Part shown: piece after piece, positions 17,899 to 25,895 of the stretch | How the letters are laid out: the number at the start of each line of letters is the position of its first letter | Position numbering within the stretch: position 1 is the first letter of the stretch | Source: Moraxella pluranimalium | GTDB lineage: Bacteria > Pseudomonadota > Gammaproteobacteria > Pseudomonadales > Moraxellaceae | NCBI RefSeq assembly: GCF_002014825.1 | Contig: NZ_MUYU01000029.1 | Coordinates: 7,016-71,015 of the forward strand | Reading direction: 5' to 3' | Length of the DNA stretch: 64,000 bases | Notes under the pieces: model-generated | The model's input: only the letters and a program-made list of their open reading frames with translations | Told to the model about the DNA's origin: nothing | Database searches by the model: none | Position numbers and translations under genes: made by a program

Positions 17899-18453
17899 AT
17901 GACACAGATGACCAAACCTTCAAAAGCATCTCGCCAAATCTCACTCGTGCTACTTGGTGCAACAGGTCTAGGACTGACTGCCTGCTCGCCTGCCGAAGCA
18001 CCGCAAACAACCGCACCTGCACCGCAAGAGCAGACACAGCAGTACACCAGTGCTGAAGCACAAGCCCTACAGGAGCAAGCCGCCGCCCTACAAGCCCAAG
18101 CTGCTGAGCTTGAAGCACAAGCACAGGCTGAGCAAGCTGCCGCTGAGCAAGGCACAGGTGAAGCCACCGCTGAAAATGGCAGTGGTGTCGGTACTATGCT
18201 GGGTGCTGCCGCTGCTGGTGCTGCCGCTGGTTATCTGGCAAGTAAAGCCGCTGGCGCAGGCAAAGCGCAGACAGCCGCTGCATCACAAACTGCCCAAACG
18301 CCAACCACCACGCAGCAGCCTGTACAAAACACCCAACAACAAACCGCCAACCAAAACCGCCAATCGCTAGCACAAGCCACAGCGGATAATAAGACAGGCA
18401 CGACCCGTCAAGGTTTTGGGGCAACTGGCGGTAGCACGAGCGCTGCATCGTGA
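17899..18453 (+). CDS. YgiB-like lipoprotein
   Basis: A 184-residue predicted lipoprotein. The signal sequence ends GLTAC, with the cysteine as lipidation site. The mature part is low in complexity: an Ala/Gln/Glu coiled-coil-like stretch, a glycine/alanine zipper (about residues 95-118), and a Gln/Thr-rich tail with TTRQGFG near the end. E. coli YgiB, which is encoded beside the ATP-grasp YgiC, also has a glycine-rich centre and a TRGGFG tail motif. I therefore infer a distant YgiB counterpart. Its stop overlaps the start of the next gene (GTGA), a coupled pair. The upstream ATG at 17836 would spoil the signal peptide. Confidence 0.75.
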   Translation: MTQMTKPSKASRQISLVLLGATGLGLTACSPAEAPQTTAPAPQEQTQQYTSAEAQALQEQAAALQAQAAELEAQAQAEQAAAEQGTGEATAENGSGVGTMLGAAAAGAAAGYLASKAAGAGKAQTAAASQTAQTPTTTQQPVQNTQQQTANQNRQSLAQATADNKTGTTRQGFGATGGSTSAAS

Positions 18454-19601
18454 GACGCATCAAGGTCGCCCCACGCCCCGACTGGCAAGGGGAAATGGCT
18501 CGTATTGGCTTTGATTATCACAGCATCGATGGCAATTATTGGCAAGAAGATGCCTGCTATATCTTCGATGAACGCCAAATCGATACCATCGAAACCGCCA
18601 CCGAGACACTGCATCAGATGTACCTACAAGCCGTCGCCCATGTCGTCAAAACAGGCGACTATGCACGGCTTGGGCTATCAGATACTGCTGCACGCCTGAT
18701 TGAGCACAGCTTCAAAAATCGTGAGCCAAGCCTATACGGTCGCTTTGATTTGTGCTTTGATGGGACAAACGCGCCCAAGCTATACGAGTACAATGCCGAC
18801 ACGCCCACTTCCCTGTTTGAAGCCAGTGTCGCACAGTGGTATTGGCTACAGGCACAAGGCGGTGAGCTGAGTGGCGCTGACCAGTTTAATAGCATTCATG
18901 AACGGCTATTGGTGGAATTTGGGGCGATGAAGCCTGCGATTGGGCAGGATAAGCTGTATTTCACCGCTGTCTCTGCCAGTGTCGAAGACTACACCACCAC
19001 CCGCTATCTACAAGATGTCGCCATCCAAGCAGGGCTTAATACCGACTATATCGATATCGGTGCGATTGGTCATCGGGCGCATGATGGGCGATTTACCGAC
19101 TTACAAGACCATGCCATCAGCCATCTGTTCAAGCTGTATCCGTGGGAGTGGCTACTCTCCGAAGCCTTTGGCAGTCATATCGAGCACAGTGGCACGCAGT
19201 TTATCGAGCCTGCTTATAAGCTACTCATGAGCAACAAAGCTTTGCTTGCTGTGCTGTGGGAGCTATTCCCAAATCATCCAAATCTGCTACCAGCAAGCCT
19301 AAACCCATCTGCCATCGCAGGCAATATGGTCAAAAAGCCATTTTTCTCTCGTGAAGGGGCAAACATCAGCCTGCACCAAGACGGCATGAACATCGCAACC
19401 GATGGCATCTATGGTCAAGAAGGCTATGTTTATCAAGCACTTAGCCCACTACCGCAGTTCACCAATCATCAAGGCCAAGCTGTCTATACAGTGATAGGTA
19501 GCTGGATTATCGGTCATAGCCCAGCAGGGATTGGCGTGCGTGAAGACAGTACACTGATTACTAAGGATACAAGCTTGTTTGTGCCACACGCATTTATGTG
19601 A
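18450..19601 (+). CDS. glutathionylspermidine synthase-like ATP-grasp protein, YgiC family
   Basis: A 383-residue protein of the family that shares the C-terminal amide-ligase fold of glutathionylspermidine synthase. Recognisable blocks are RIGFDYH...YWQEDACY, GRFDLCFDG...KLYEYNADTPTSL, LYPWEWLL, KPFFSREGANI and a final IIGHSPAGIGVRED. These hold the expected ATP and Mg-binding positions. It begins with GTG inside the stop of the lipoprotein gene. The E. coli relatives YgiC and YjfC have no confirmed peptide substrate, so the reaction is left open. It is followed by a strong terminator. Confidence 0.9.
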   Translation: MRRIKVAPRPDWQGEMARIGFDYHSIDGNYWQEDACYIFDERQIDTIETATETLHQMYLQAVAHVVKTGDYARLGLSDTAARLIEHSFKNREPSLYGRFDLCFDGTNAPKLYEYNADTPTSLFEASVAQWYWLQAQGGELSGADQFNSIHERLLVEFGAMKPAIGQDKLYFTAVSASVEDYTTTRYLQDVAIQAGLNTDYIDIGAIGHRAHDGRFTDLQDHAISHLFKLYPWEWLLSEAFGSHIEHSGTQFIEPAYKLLMSNKALLAVLWELFPNHPNLLPASLNPSAIAGNMVKKPFFSREGANISLHQDGMNIATDGIYGQEGYVYQALSPLPQFTNHQGQAVYTVIGSWIIGHSPAGIGVREDSTLITKDTSLFVPHAFM

Positions 19602-19635
19602 TGTAAGTTTAACAACTTGTTTTTACAAGCTTATA

Positions 19636-19678
19636 AAAAAACCGTTCGTAACGCTTATCACGGCACGAACGGTTTTTT
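19636..19678. terminator. strong terminator
   Basis: A 14-base perfect stem AAAAAACCGTTCGT/ACGAACGGTTTTTT with a 15-base loop, between convergent genes. Confidence 0.9.
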
Positions 19679-19726
19679 ATTATCCATCATATTTTGACAG
19701 CTTAAGCAAATACAATCCACTTCCCA

Positions 19727-20416
19727 TCACACTCGCCCTTTGAGCATTCGATGCCATGTCTGATAATCAGACATGACACTCTCTACACTCGCCCAAAACT
19801 CACGGCTGTGATTAGCGTGAATCAGATGGCACAGCTCATGCACCAGTACATAATCCGTGCAAGCCTTAGGATAGCTGACCAGATGCGTAGAAAGTGCGAT
19901 TTTGGCGGTGCGTACATTACAACTCCCCCAGCGACTCACCATCGGCTTGATGCTGATATAACTTGCTGATTTGCCGACTTTGGCTTGCCATTTTTCTAGA
20001 ATGTCATCAACATAGTTTGCCAATTCATAGCGGTCAATCCATGCCTTGCAGTCATCGGGTGCAAGCGTCGTCAGTCGCCTAAATGTGCGTGCGTGGATTT
20101 GGTGCTGATGGCTTGCTAGCCACATTGCCAAATCAAACGGCTCGCCCCACAGATAGCCCATCGCTGCCGGCTTTTGCTCATTAGCTTGGATAAGTTTTTG
20201 GTGCGCAGATACCGCCCAATCATAGCGCGCACGAATCATCGCAATCAGCCGATGCTCGCTGATATGCACAGGATAGCTGACCAAAAACTCGTCCAATTTC
20301 ACCCGAAAGTTGATGTTTTTGATGCGTTTTTTGGTCAATATAAGACGCATACCTGCTTGAGCAAAGTCATCGTGCAAGCTTGCCAGTGTGTCTTTTTGAT
20401 TTATCCAATTGAGCAC
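19727..20416 (-). CDS. YgjP-type zinc metallopeptidase domain protein
   Basis: A 229-residue protein of the DUF45/YgjP family. The zinc site is seen near the C-terminus as HELCHLIHANHSREFW, an HExxH motif with a third histidine, followed by a conserved SVESVMSDYQ segment. The upstream block SRWGSCN is also typical. It probably acts in the cytoplasm, since no signal peptide or membrane segment is present. Its substrate is not known. The gene is a single unit convergent with the YgiC-like gene. Confidence 0.88.
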   Translation of the reverse strand: MLNWINQKDTLASLHDDFAQAGMRLILTKKRIKNINFRVKLDEFLVSYPVHISEHRLIAMIRARYDWAVSAHQKLIQANEQKPAAMGYLWGEPFDLAMWLASHQHQIHARTFRRLTTLAPDDCKAWIDRYELANYVDDILEKWQAKVGKSASYISIKPMVSRWGSCNVRTAKIALSTHLVSYPKACTDYVLVHELCHLIHANHSREFWASVESVMSDYQTWHRMLKGRV

Positions 20417-20486
20417 TGATTTGACCTGTGATAATGATTATAAAATTGCACAAATTGTACCATGCTTAGACCAATTTCACCCAACA

Positions 20487-20514
20487 AAAAACGAGTCATC
20501 GGCTGATGACTCGT
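20487..20514 (-). terminator. terminator of the OmpA-family lipoprotein gene
   Basis: A ten-base stem ACGAGTCATC (20491-20500)/GATGACTCGT (20505-20514) with a four-base loop. On the minus strand it is followed by a T run, 28 bases past the stop of the lipoprotein gene. Confidence 0.85.
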
Positions 20515-20542
20515 CTTGCAAAAGTGCAATCAAAGGGGTTGA

Positions 20543-21217
20543 TTACATATTTTGTGGGGTGTTGATGGTTAGCTCAACACGGCGGTTTTGGGCACGGCCT
20601 GCGTCAGTTGCATTTGATGCAACAGGTTGTGCTTCACCATAACCAACTGCTTGGATACGGCTTGCTGATACGCCTTGGCTGACTAGGTAGTTAGCTACCG
20701 ATAGCGCACGCTGTTTTGATAGGTTCATGTTGTACGCATCAGAACCGTTTGAGTCAGTGTGACCAGCAACGACGATGGTTGTTTGGTCATATTGCTTCAT
20801 GGTTTGTGCCAATTGGTTTAGGCTGGTTGTGAATGATGGGTTTAGTGTCGCATCATCATAAGCAAAAGTGATATTGCCCGGCATGACAAGGTTGATGTTA
20901 CCTGTGGTTGGGTCTTGTTTCACTTCAACGCCAGTGCCTGCCATTTGAGTTTGGATTTGCTTAGCTTGCTTTTGCATATATGCACCAGCTGCACCGCCGA
21001 TGACCGCACCGATTGCTGCATCACGGCCAGTGTGCTCACCGCCAGTTGCTTTTGAGATTGCTGCGCCACCTAGTGCACCAGCGACTGCACCGATAACAGC
21101 TTTATTGATGCCTGTGCCAGTGGTGGTTGTGCCTGTTGTACCTGAAGTTGATGCACAGCCTGCCAATGCAACGCTTGCTGCCAATACTGATACGCCTAGA
21201 ACTTTCATGCTTTTCAT
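20543..21217 (-). CDS. OmpA-family peptidoglycan-associated lipoprotein
   Basis: A 224-residue protein with signal peptide and lipobox LAGC (C21). A glycine zipper follows (about residues 37-80, GAVAGALGGAAISKATGG and GAVIGGAAGAYM). The C-terminal OmpA domain (about 105-215) has the peptidoglycan-binding signature VAGHTDSNGSDAYNMNLSKQ, then RIQAVGYGEAQP and NRRVELTI. The start at 21217 has AAGGAG nine bases before it; an upstream ATG at 21256 has none. The likely role is fixing the outer membrane to the cell wall, as in YiaD/YfiB relatives. Confidence 0.93.
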   Translation of the reverse strand: MKSMKVLGVSVLAASVALAGCASTSGTTGTTTTGTGINKAVIGAVAGALGGAAISKATGGEHTGRDAAIGAVIGGAAGAYMQKQAKQIQTQMAGTGVEVKQDPTTGNINLVMPGNITFAYDDATLNPSFTTSLNQLAQTMKQYDQTTIVVAGHTDSNGSDAYNMNLSKQRALSVANYLVSQGVSASRIQAVGYGEAQPVASNATDAGRAQNRRVELTINTPQNM

Positions 21218-21724
21218 CGTTTTCTCCTTGTTGAGAATGTTTATAAACGCCATCAAAAACGCTTGATGACTTGCTTGGTTTGTATTATGAACGAAAATTC
21301 TTACTTGTTTGTAGTAGCTGTGTATCTGCTTAGTGTATTTTCTATAATTTTTAATTGAAAAATTTTCTTAATTGCCATACAGTTTGTATAAATTTTATGC
21401 AAATTCATTCAAAATCCATCAATTCTGTACAAAAATCATCCAAATTTATCGCCAATTTTTCCATACATCGTCTTACTAGCAACAAATCATCGGCAATATT
21501 GTTTCAAAATTTGTCAAAAATCGCCCCATTTACAGTCTGTATCGTAAATTCTCGCCGTTTTTGGTGGTTTTTTGATAAAATAAGATAAATTGTGAACACT
21601 TGTCGGCATTTTGACACACTCTGTAACATTCTCGCTGAATTTGGCGATGTGTACGATGTGTGATGTGTTAAAGTAGCAAAAGTTATCGTTTCATGCCGTC
21701 AAGTTTAGCCAAATGGAATTTATC
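21218..21724. other. AT-rich divergent intergenic region
   Basis: About 500 bases between the OmpA-family lipoprotein and the acyltransferase. It contains a CATAAT-like -10 for the lipoprotein, about 80 bases upstream on the minus strand. Beyond that I see no convincing ORF, hairpin or RNA. The open frames here lack ribosome sites and plausible composition. Confidence 0.5.
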
Positions 21725-22696
21725 ATGACCCAAACAACCCCCAAGCGTAAGCCCTTTGCTCTATTTCAAAAGCTCCACGACGGCACGCCCAAGCTTGCGC
21801 AAAAATTATCACTCATCACAAGCACGGGCACGATTGCTGCCAATAGTCTTGCCTTTGGCTTGCCTGTTATGAGTGCAGGCATCTTAAAGACACTGACCAA
21901 ATCCAAGCGTGCAGATGATACCGTCATTGGCATCGCCAATCATTGGATTAATACCAATAACTTATTGATTGATAAGGTATTACCAAAAAAAGATTGGCGC
22001 ATCACCCTGCCTGATGACCTAAACCCCAACGGCAGATACCTACTCATCTGCAACCATCAATCATGGGTGGATACGAGTATCATTCAGTACATCAGCGAAA
22101 ATCGCCTGCCGATTACCCGTTTTTTTGCCAAGCATGAGCTGATTTATATTCCAATTGTCGGTCAGACCTTTTATTTTTTGGACTTTCCGATGATGAAGCG
22201 CCACTCAAAAGAAGCGCTTGCCAAAAATCCTGCGCTTGCCGGCCGTGACATCGAAGAAGCTCGCCGTGCCTGTCAGCTATTGACCGGTAAGCCTTTTGTG
22301 CTACTCAATTATCTTGAAGGCACTCGCTTTACCCCTGCCAAGCACCAAAAACAGCAGTCGCCTTATCGACATCTGCTCAAGCCCAAAGCGGGCGGTTTTG
22401 CGCTTGCCATCTCAAGTCTAGGCGAAGAGATTGACGGTATCTTGGATATGACCATCGTCTATCCTGATGGCACACCCGAATATAGCGATTTGTGGTCGGG
22501 CAAATTGACCCGATTAGGCGTGAATATTGAGCACATCAAGCTTGATGATGCATTGTTTGATGCGCTCAAGCGTGGCGAATACAACAGCAATGATGCCATC
22601 AAAGCCGAGCTATTTACCGCACTTGATACGATTTGGCAAGCCAAAGATGCCCAGATTGATGAGATGCTTGCCGACTTTGGCAATGACACACACTGA
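21725..22696 (+). CDS. 1-acylglycerol-3-phosphate acyltransferase-like protein (YihG type)
   Basis: A 323-residue membrane-associated acyltransferase of the PlsC superfamily. It shows the catalytic NHQSWVD (HX4D form, about residues 104-110), the substrate-binding block ITRFFAKHELIYIPIVG and the EGTRF motif near residue 198. Length and the late KPKAGGFALA block fit the longer YihG/YsP-type enzymes rather than short PlsC. The family uses acyl carriers to acylate lysophosphatidate or related lipids. The start at 21725 is favoured because GGA lies at suitable spacing; 21713 would add four residues. Confidence 0.87.
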   Translation: MTQTTPKRKPFALFQKLHDGTPKLAQKLSLITSTGTIAANSLAFGLPVMSAGILKTLTKSKRADDTVIGIANHWINTNNLLIDKVLPKKDWRITLPDDLNPNGRYLLICNHQSWVDTSIIQYISENRLPITRFFAKHELIYIPIVGQTFYFLDFPMMKRHSKEALAKNPALAGRDIEEARRACQLLTGKPFVLLNYLEGTRFTPAKHQKQQSPYRHLLKPKAGGFALAISSLGEEIDGILDMTIVYPDGTPEYSDLWSGKLTRLGVNIEHIKLDDALFDALKRGEYNSNDAIKAELFTALDTIWQAKDAQIDEMLADFGNDTH

Positions 22697-22747
22697 TTTT
22701 TTGATGCATCCTTTGCACTTTTTTTAAGCGATATTTAAGCGACAACT

Positions 22748-23839
22748 ATGCGACAAACCCCTGATTTAGACGATTTTAAACTGCCCCAACAGCACGAACT
22801 GCCTGATGATGTCATCCCCATCTATGGCACGGACAAGGATGAGACACGAGAAGTCAGCACGGCTAAGCTTGCCTATGACATCTTGATGTTGATTTTGCTT
22901 GTCATTGATTTGACCCTGATTGCGGTGGATAATATTTTGATGAGCGAATTTGCTGGTAGTATCGTAAGCTATCTGGGTGTGCCTGATGCGCTCAGCACTT
23001 ATCAAAATACGTACCATCTGTCGGTGGCGACGGTGGCGGGATTTTTTACCATCTTTTGGGTGGCGGATTTGAGCATTCGTTGGCTGATTGCCATCAAAAA
23101 ACGCACTTATTATCGCTGGTTCTTTTTCCCATTTGTGCATTGGTATGAAGTGCTTGGCTGTTTTCCTGCACTGCGTGCGTTTCGACTACTGCGTGCGGTG
23201 GTGATTATCAAGCGACTACACAGTCTTGGTATCCAAGTCATCCCCGAGCAATGGCTCAAATCGGCTCGTTTTTATTATCATATCTTATTAGAAGAGTTGT
23301 CTGACCGTGTGATTTTGACGGCGATTGATAATTTTCGAGCACAGCTTAGCCACAGTCAAAATCATGGCGAGCTACTACACCGCACCGTCAGCCAAAACCG
23401 CCATGAAATCGAAACGGCACTTTTGACCATGCTACGCACCGAGCTGACCCCACGCCTGCAAGCGGCGCTACTTGCCGAACAAGGCGCTAAGCTGTCCGCC
23501 GATATCGGTCGTGCTGTCGAAAAAGCACTCATCGATACGCCTGAATTGCGTAAATATCTTAAGCTGATTCCGATTGCTGGCGGTATGATTGAGTCACAAA
23601 TTACCAATGTCGGTAAGCACATCGGCGAGAATGTCACTACCGCCATCAATGCACACCTATTCAATGATGAGACGCTTGACGGGCTAATGCAATCGGTGGC
23701 GCATGGCGTGGCGCAGATTGATACATCACGCCCAGAAGTGCAGATACTTGTGACCGATATCGTCGAAGATGTGCTAATCGCCTTTGAACAACAAGTCAAA
23801 GAACAGCAGTGGAAACACGCTCAGCAGCTGCCGTTGTAA
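22748..23839 (+). CDS. voltage-sensor-like membrane protein with long cytoplasmic domain
   Basis: A 363-residue protein. Hydrophobic segments occur at about residues 38-60, 92-112 and 128-150, and a charged segment reads FPALRAFRLLRAVVIIKRL, with arginines every third position. This resembles the S4 voltage sensor of ion channels. No pore loop is recognisable. The remaining 190 residues are helical and polar, likely cytoplasmic. Similar proteins are often labelled ion transporters, but the function is not established. It follows the acyltransferase by 51 bases and ends at a terminator, so the two may form a unit. Confidence 0.7.
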   Translation: MRQTPDLDDFKLPQQHELPDDVIPIYGTDKDETREVSTAKLAYDILMLILLVIDLTLIAVDNILMSEFAGSIVSYLGVPDALSTYQNTYHLSVATVAGFFTIFWVADLSIRWLIAIKKRTYYRWFFFPFVHWYEVLGCFPALRAFRLLRAVVIIKRLHSLGIQVIPEQWLKSARFYYHILLEELSDRVILTAIDNFRAQLSHSQNHGELLHRTVSQNRHEIETALLTMLRTELTPRLQAALLAEQGAKLSADIGRAVEKALIDTPELRKYLKLIPIAGGMIESQITNVGKHIGENVTTAINAHLFNDETLDGLMQSVAHGVAQIDTSRPEVQILVTDIVEDVLIAFEQQVKEQQWKHAQQLPL

Positions 23840-23858
23840 ATCTTGATTATCAAGCCAA

Positions 23859-23888
23859 AAGCAGAATGCCAGTCATTCTGCTTTTTTT
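23859..23888 (+). terminator. terminator
   Basis: Stem AAGCAGAATG/CATTCTGCTT with a five-base loop followed by a T run, 20 bases after the membrane-protein stop. Confidence 0.9.
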
Positions 23889-23956
23889 ATCACACTTATC
23901 ATACATGACAAGGCAAATCTGATACAATATCGCTTTTTTTAGATGATGATATCGCC

Positions 23957-25354
23957 ATGCTACTTGACCTAAACCGCTATCAATTCACCACCTACAAAAA
24001 AGAGCTGTCCGAGCTGATTACGCTTGGTATTCCCATGCTACTTGCGCAGGTTGCCCAAGTCGGCACAAGCTTTGTTGATACGGTGATGGCAGGTGGTGCA
24101 GGCAAGTCAGATTTGGCAGCAGTGGCACTCGGTAGCAGTGTCTTTGTGACTGTCTATGTAACCTTGATGGGAGTGATGACATCACTCAATCCGATGATTG
24201 CTCAGCTATTTGGCGCAAAAGGCAGTCATGAAGTGGGTGAGATGGGACGACAAGGGCTGTGGTACGGACTGATTATGGGTATCATCGGCATGGGGCTGAT
24301 GTGGCTTGCGATTACGCCGTTTAAGCTATGGCTGGATGTCAGCGAGCAGACGCTCACCATCGCCGAGAATTATCTATGGTTCATCGGGCTTGCCATGCCT
24401 GCGGCGATGATTCATCGAGCCTTGCACGCTTATGCATCAAGCCTAAACCGCCCCAAGCTTATCATGTGGGTCAGCTGGCTGTGTTTTGTGCTGAACATTC
24501 CGTTGAACTGGATTTTTGTTTATGGCAAATTTGGGATGCCTGCGTTGGGCGGGGCTGGCTGTGGGCTGGCGACGGCGATTGTATTTTGGGTCAATGCCGC
24601 CGTGCTGTGGGTGCTGATTGTCAAGGATAAGCACTTTGACCAATTTGGTCTGATGGCACGATTTAGCCTGCCCAATCCCAAAACCTTAGGCGAGATGACA
24701 CGGCTTGGCGTGCCGATTGGCTTATCGTTTTTTATTGAAGTGAGCCTATTTACCTGTATCATGTTTTTGGTGGCGAAATTGGATGGCAATACCGAAGATT
24801 TTGTCGCTGCACAGCAAGTTGTCATGAGTCTAACAAGCTTGATTTTTATGATTCCCCAAAGTCTTGGCAGTGCATCGACGGTGCGTGTGGGCTTTAGTCT
24901 TGGACAAGAGCGATTTGCGCGAGCACGCTATATCTCAGGCGTGGCGATTCTCTCAGCGATTGTGGCATCAGTTGGCACGGCGTTATTTCTCGTGGCGTTT
25001 CGCTATCCGCTTGCGCAGATGTACACCGATGATATGGCGGTGATTGAGATTGCGGCATCGCTGATATTGTTTGCAGCGGCGTTTCAGCTGGTGGATGCGG
25101 TGCAATGCGTGGCAAGCTATGCCCTGCGTGGCTATAAGGTGACAAGTATTCCGATGGTGATTCACATCATCGCCTTTTGGGGCTGTGGCTTGATACCGGG
25201 CTATGTGATGGCATTTTTTGGCGGTATGGGGATTTATGGCTTTTGGACGGCACTGGTCATCTCGCTTGGCGTGGCGGCGGTGTTTTTGCTATGGTATTTA
25301 GAAGTGCATAGCAAAAAAGTGGTGCACGAATCACGAGTACGCACACTCGGCTGA
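23957..25354 (+). CDS. norM: MATE family multidrug efflux transporter, NorM-like
   Basis: A 465-residue transporter with about 12 hydrophobic segments in two related halves. The opening LGIPMLLAQVAQVGTSFVDTVMAG is the typical MATE start (in parts, about residues 25-48), followed by LMGVMTSLNPMIAQLFGAK. The second half begins LGVPIGLSFFIEVSLF, and SLILFAAAFQLVDAVQCVASYALRG is typical. NorM proteins expel cationic drugs in exchange for sodium or protons. It has its own upstream space after a terminator and converges on the GDYXXLXY gene with a gap of only four bases. Confidence 0.93.
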   Translation: MLLDLNRYQFTTYKKELSELITLGIPMLLAQVAQVGTSFVDTVMAGGAGKSDLAAVALGSSVFVTVYVTLMGVMTSLNPMIAQLFGAKGSHEVGEMGRQGLWYGLIMGIIGMGLMWLAITPFKLWLDVSEQTLTIAENYLWFIGLAMPAAMIHRALHAYASSLNRPKLIMWVSWLCFVLNIPLNWIFVYGKFGMPALGGAGCGLATAIVFWVNAAVLWVLIVKDKHFDQFGLMARFSLPNPKTLGEMTRLGVPIGLSFFIEVSLFTCIMFLVAKLDGNTEDFVAAQQVVMSLTSLIFMIPQSLGSASTVRVGFSLGQERFARARYISGVAILSAIVASVGTALFLVAFRYPLAQMYTDDMAVIEIAASLILFAAAFQLVDAVQCVASYALRGYKVTSIPMVIHIIAFWGCGLIPGYVMAFFGGMGIYGFWTALVISLGVAAVFLLWYLEVHSKKVVHESRVRTLG

Positions 25355-25358
25355 TGAT

Positions 25359-25895
25359 TTATTGCCAAGCTATTGCTTGTCCACCATCAGCATGAGGTAC
25401 GCCCTGCCACCATGATGTCTGCGTGCAACCAAGTGATGCAAGCGCATCATCCACCAAGTCCACAAGCATGACTTGGCCATCATCACGAACAGACAGCTTG
25501 GCATAGCTTGCTTTGGCATAGCACTCGCCCAAGCCTTCGGCAAACATAAAGCTATCGGTTGCAGGATACCACTGCCATCTGTTGTGTTTGAGCATTAACG
25601 GCGTATCATGCTTGGCAGATGCTTGCCAATCGACACTGACAATACGCCCATCGCCATCAATCTGCGCCCATGCTTGACGCCATCGAGCGGTTTCACTTAT
25701 CATCCCACCATCATTCACGCCTGATAATTCATAGCCTAATTGCATATAATCACCCTGCATGAGCGATCTAGGATCGGCAGGTGCGAGCTTGGCATAGACA
25801 GTCTGCCCCTGCGATAGATGCTGTTCATGCTGATAAATCAGCACACCGCCTACGATTGTCGTTAGTAGGGCAATGATGATTGGTTGCAATTTCAT
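25359..25895 (-). CDS. GDYXXLXY-domain protein
   Basis: A 178-residue protein with an N-terminal hydrophobic segment (about residues 5-20) and the defining motif GDYMQLGY at about residues 48-55, after ADPRSLMQ. This small family is regularly encoded next to DUF2157 membrane proteins, as it is here: its ATG overlaps the stop of the upstream gene by four bases (ATGA). It probably faces the periplasm. No biochemical role is known to me. Confidence 0.85.
   Translation of the reverse strand: MKLQPIIIALLTTIVGGVLIYQHEQHLSQGQTVYAKLAPADPRSLMQGDYMQLGYELSGVNDGGMISETARWRQAWAQIDGDGRIVSVDWQASAKHDTPLMLKHNRWQWYPATDSFMFAEGLGECYAKASYAKLSVRDDGQVMLVDLVDDALASLGCTQTSWWQGVPHADGGQAIAWQ

Noticed and set aside
20426..20442. 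GATAATGATTATAAAA near the metallopeptidase start as a Fur box
   Set aside because: Only half of the operator pattern matches and the region is AT-rich; too weak to list.
21355..21588. 77-codon plus-strand ORF in the gap before the acyltransferase gene
   Set aside because: AT-driven Ser/Asn/Lys/Phe composition, no ribosome site, no domain.
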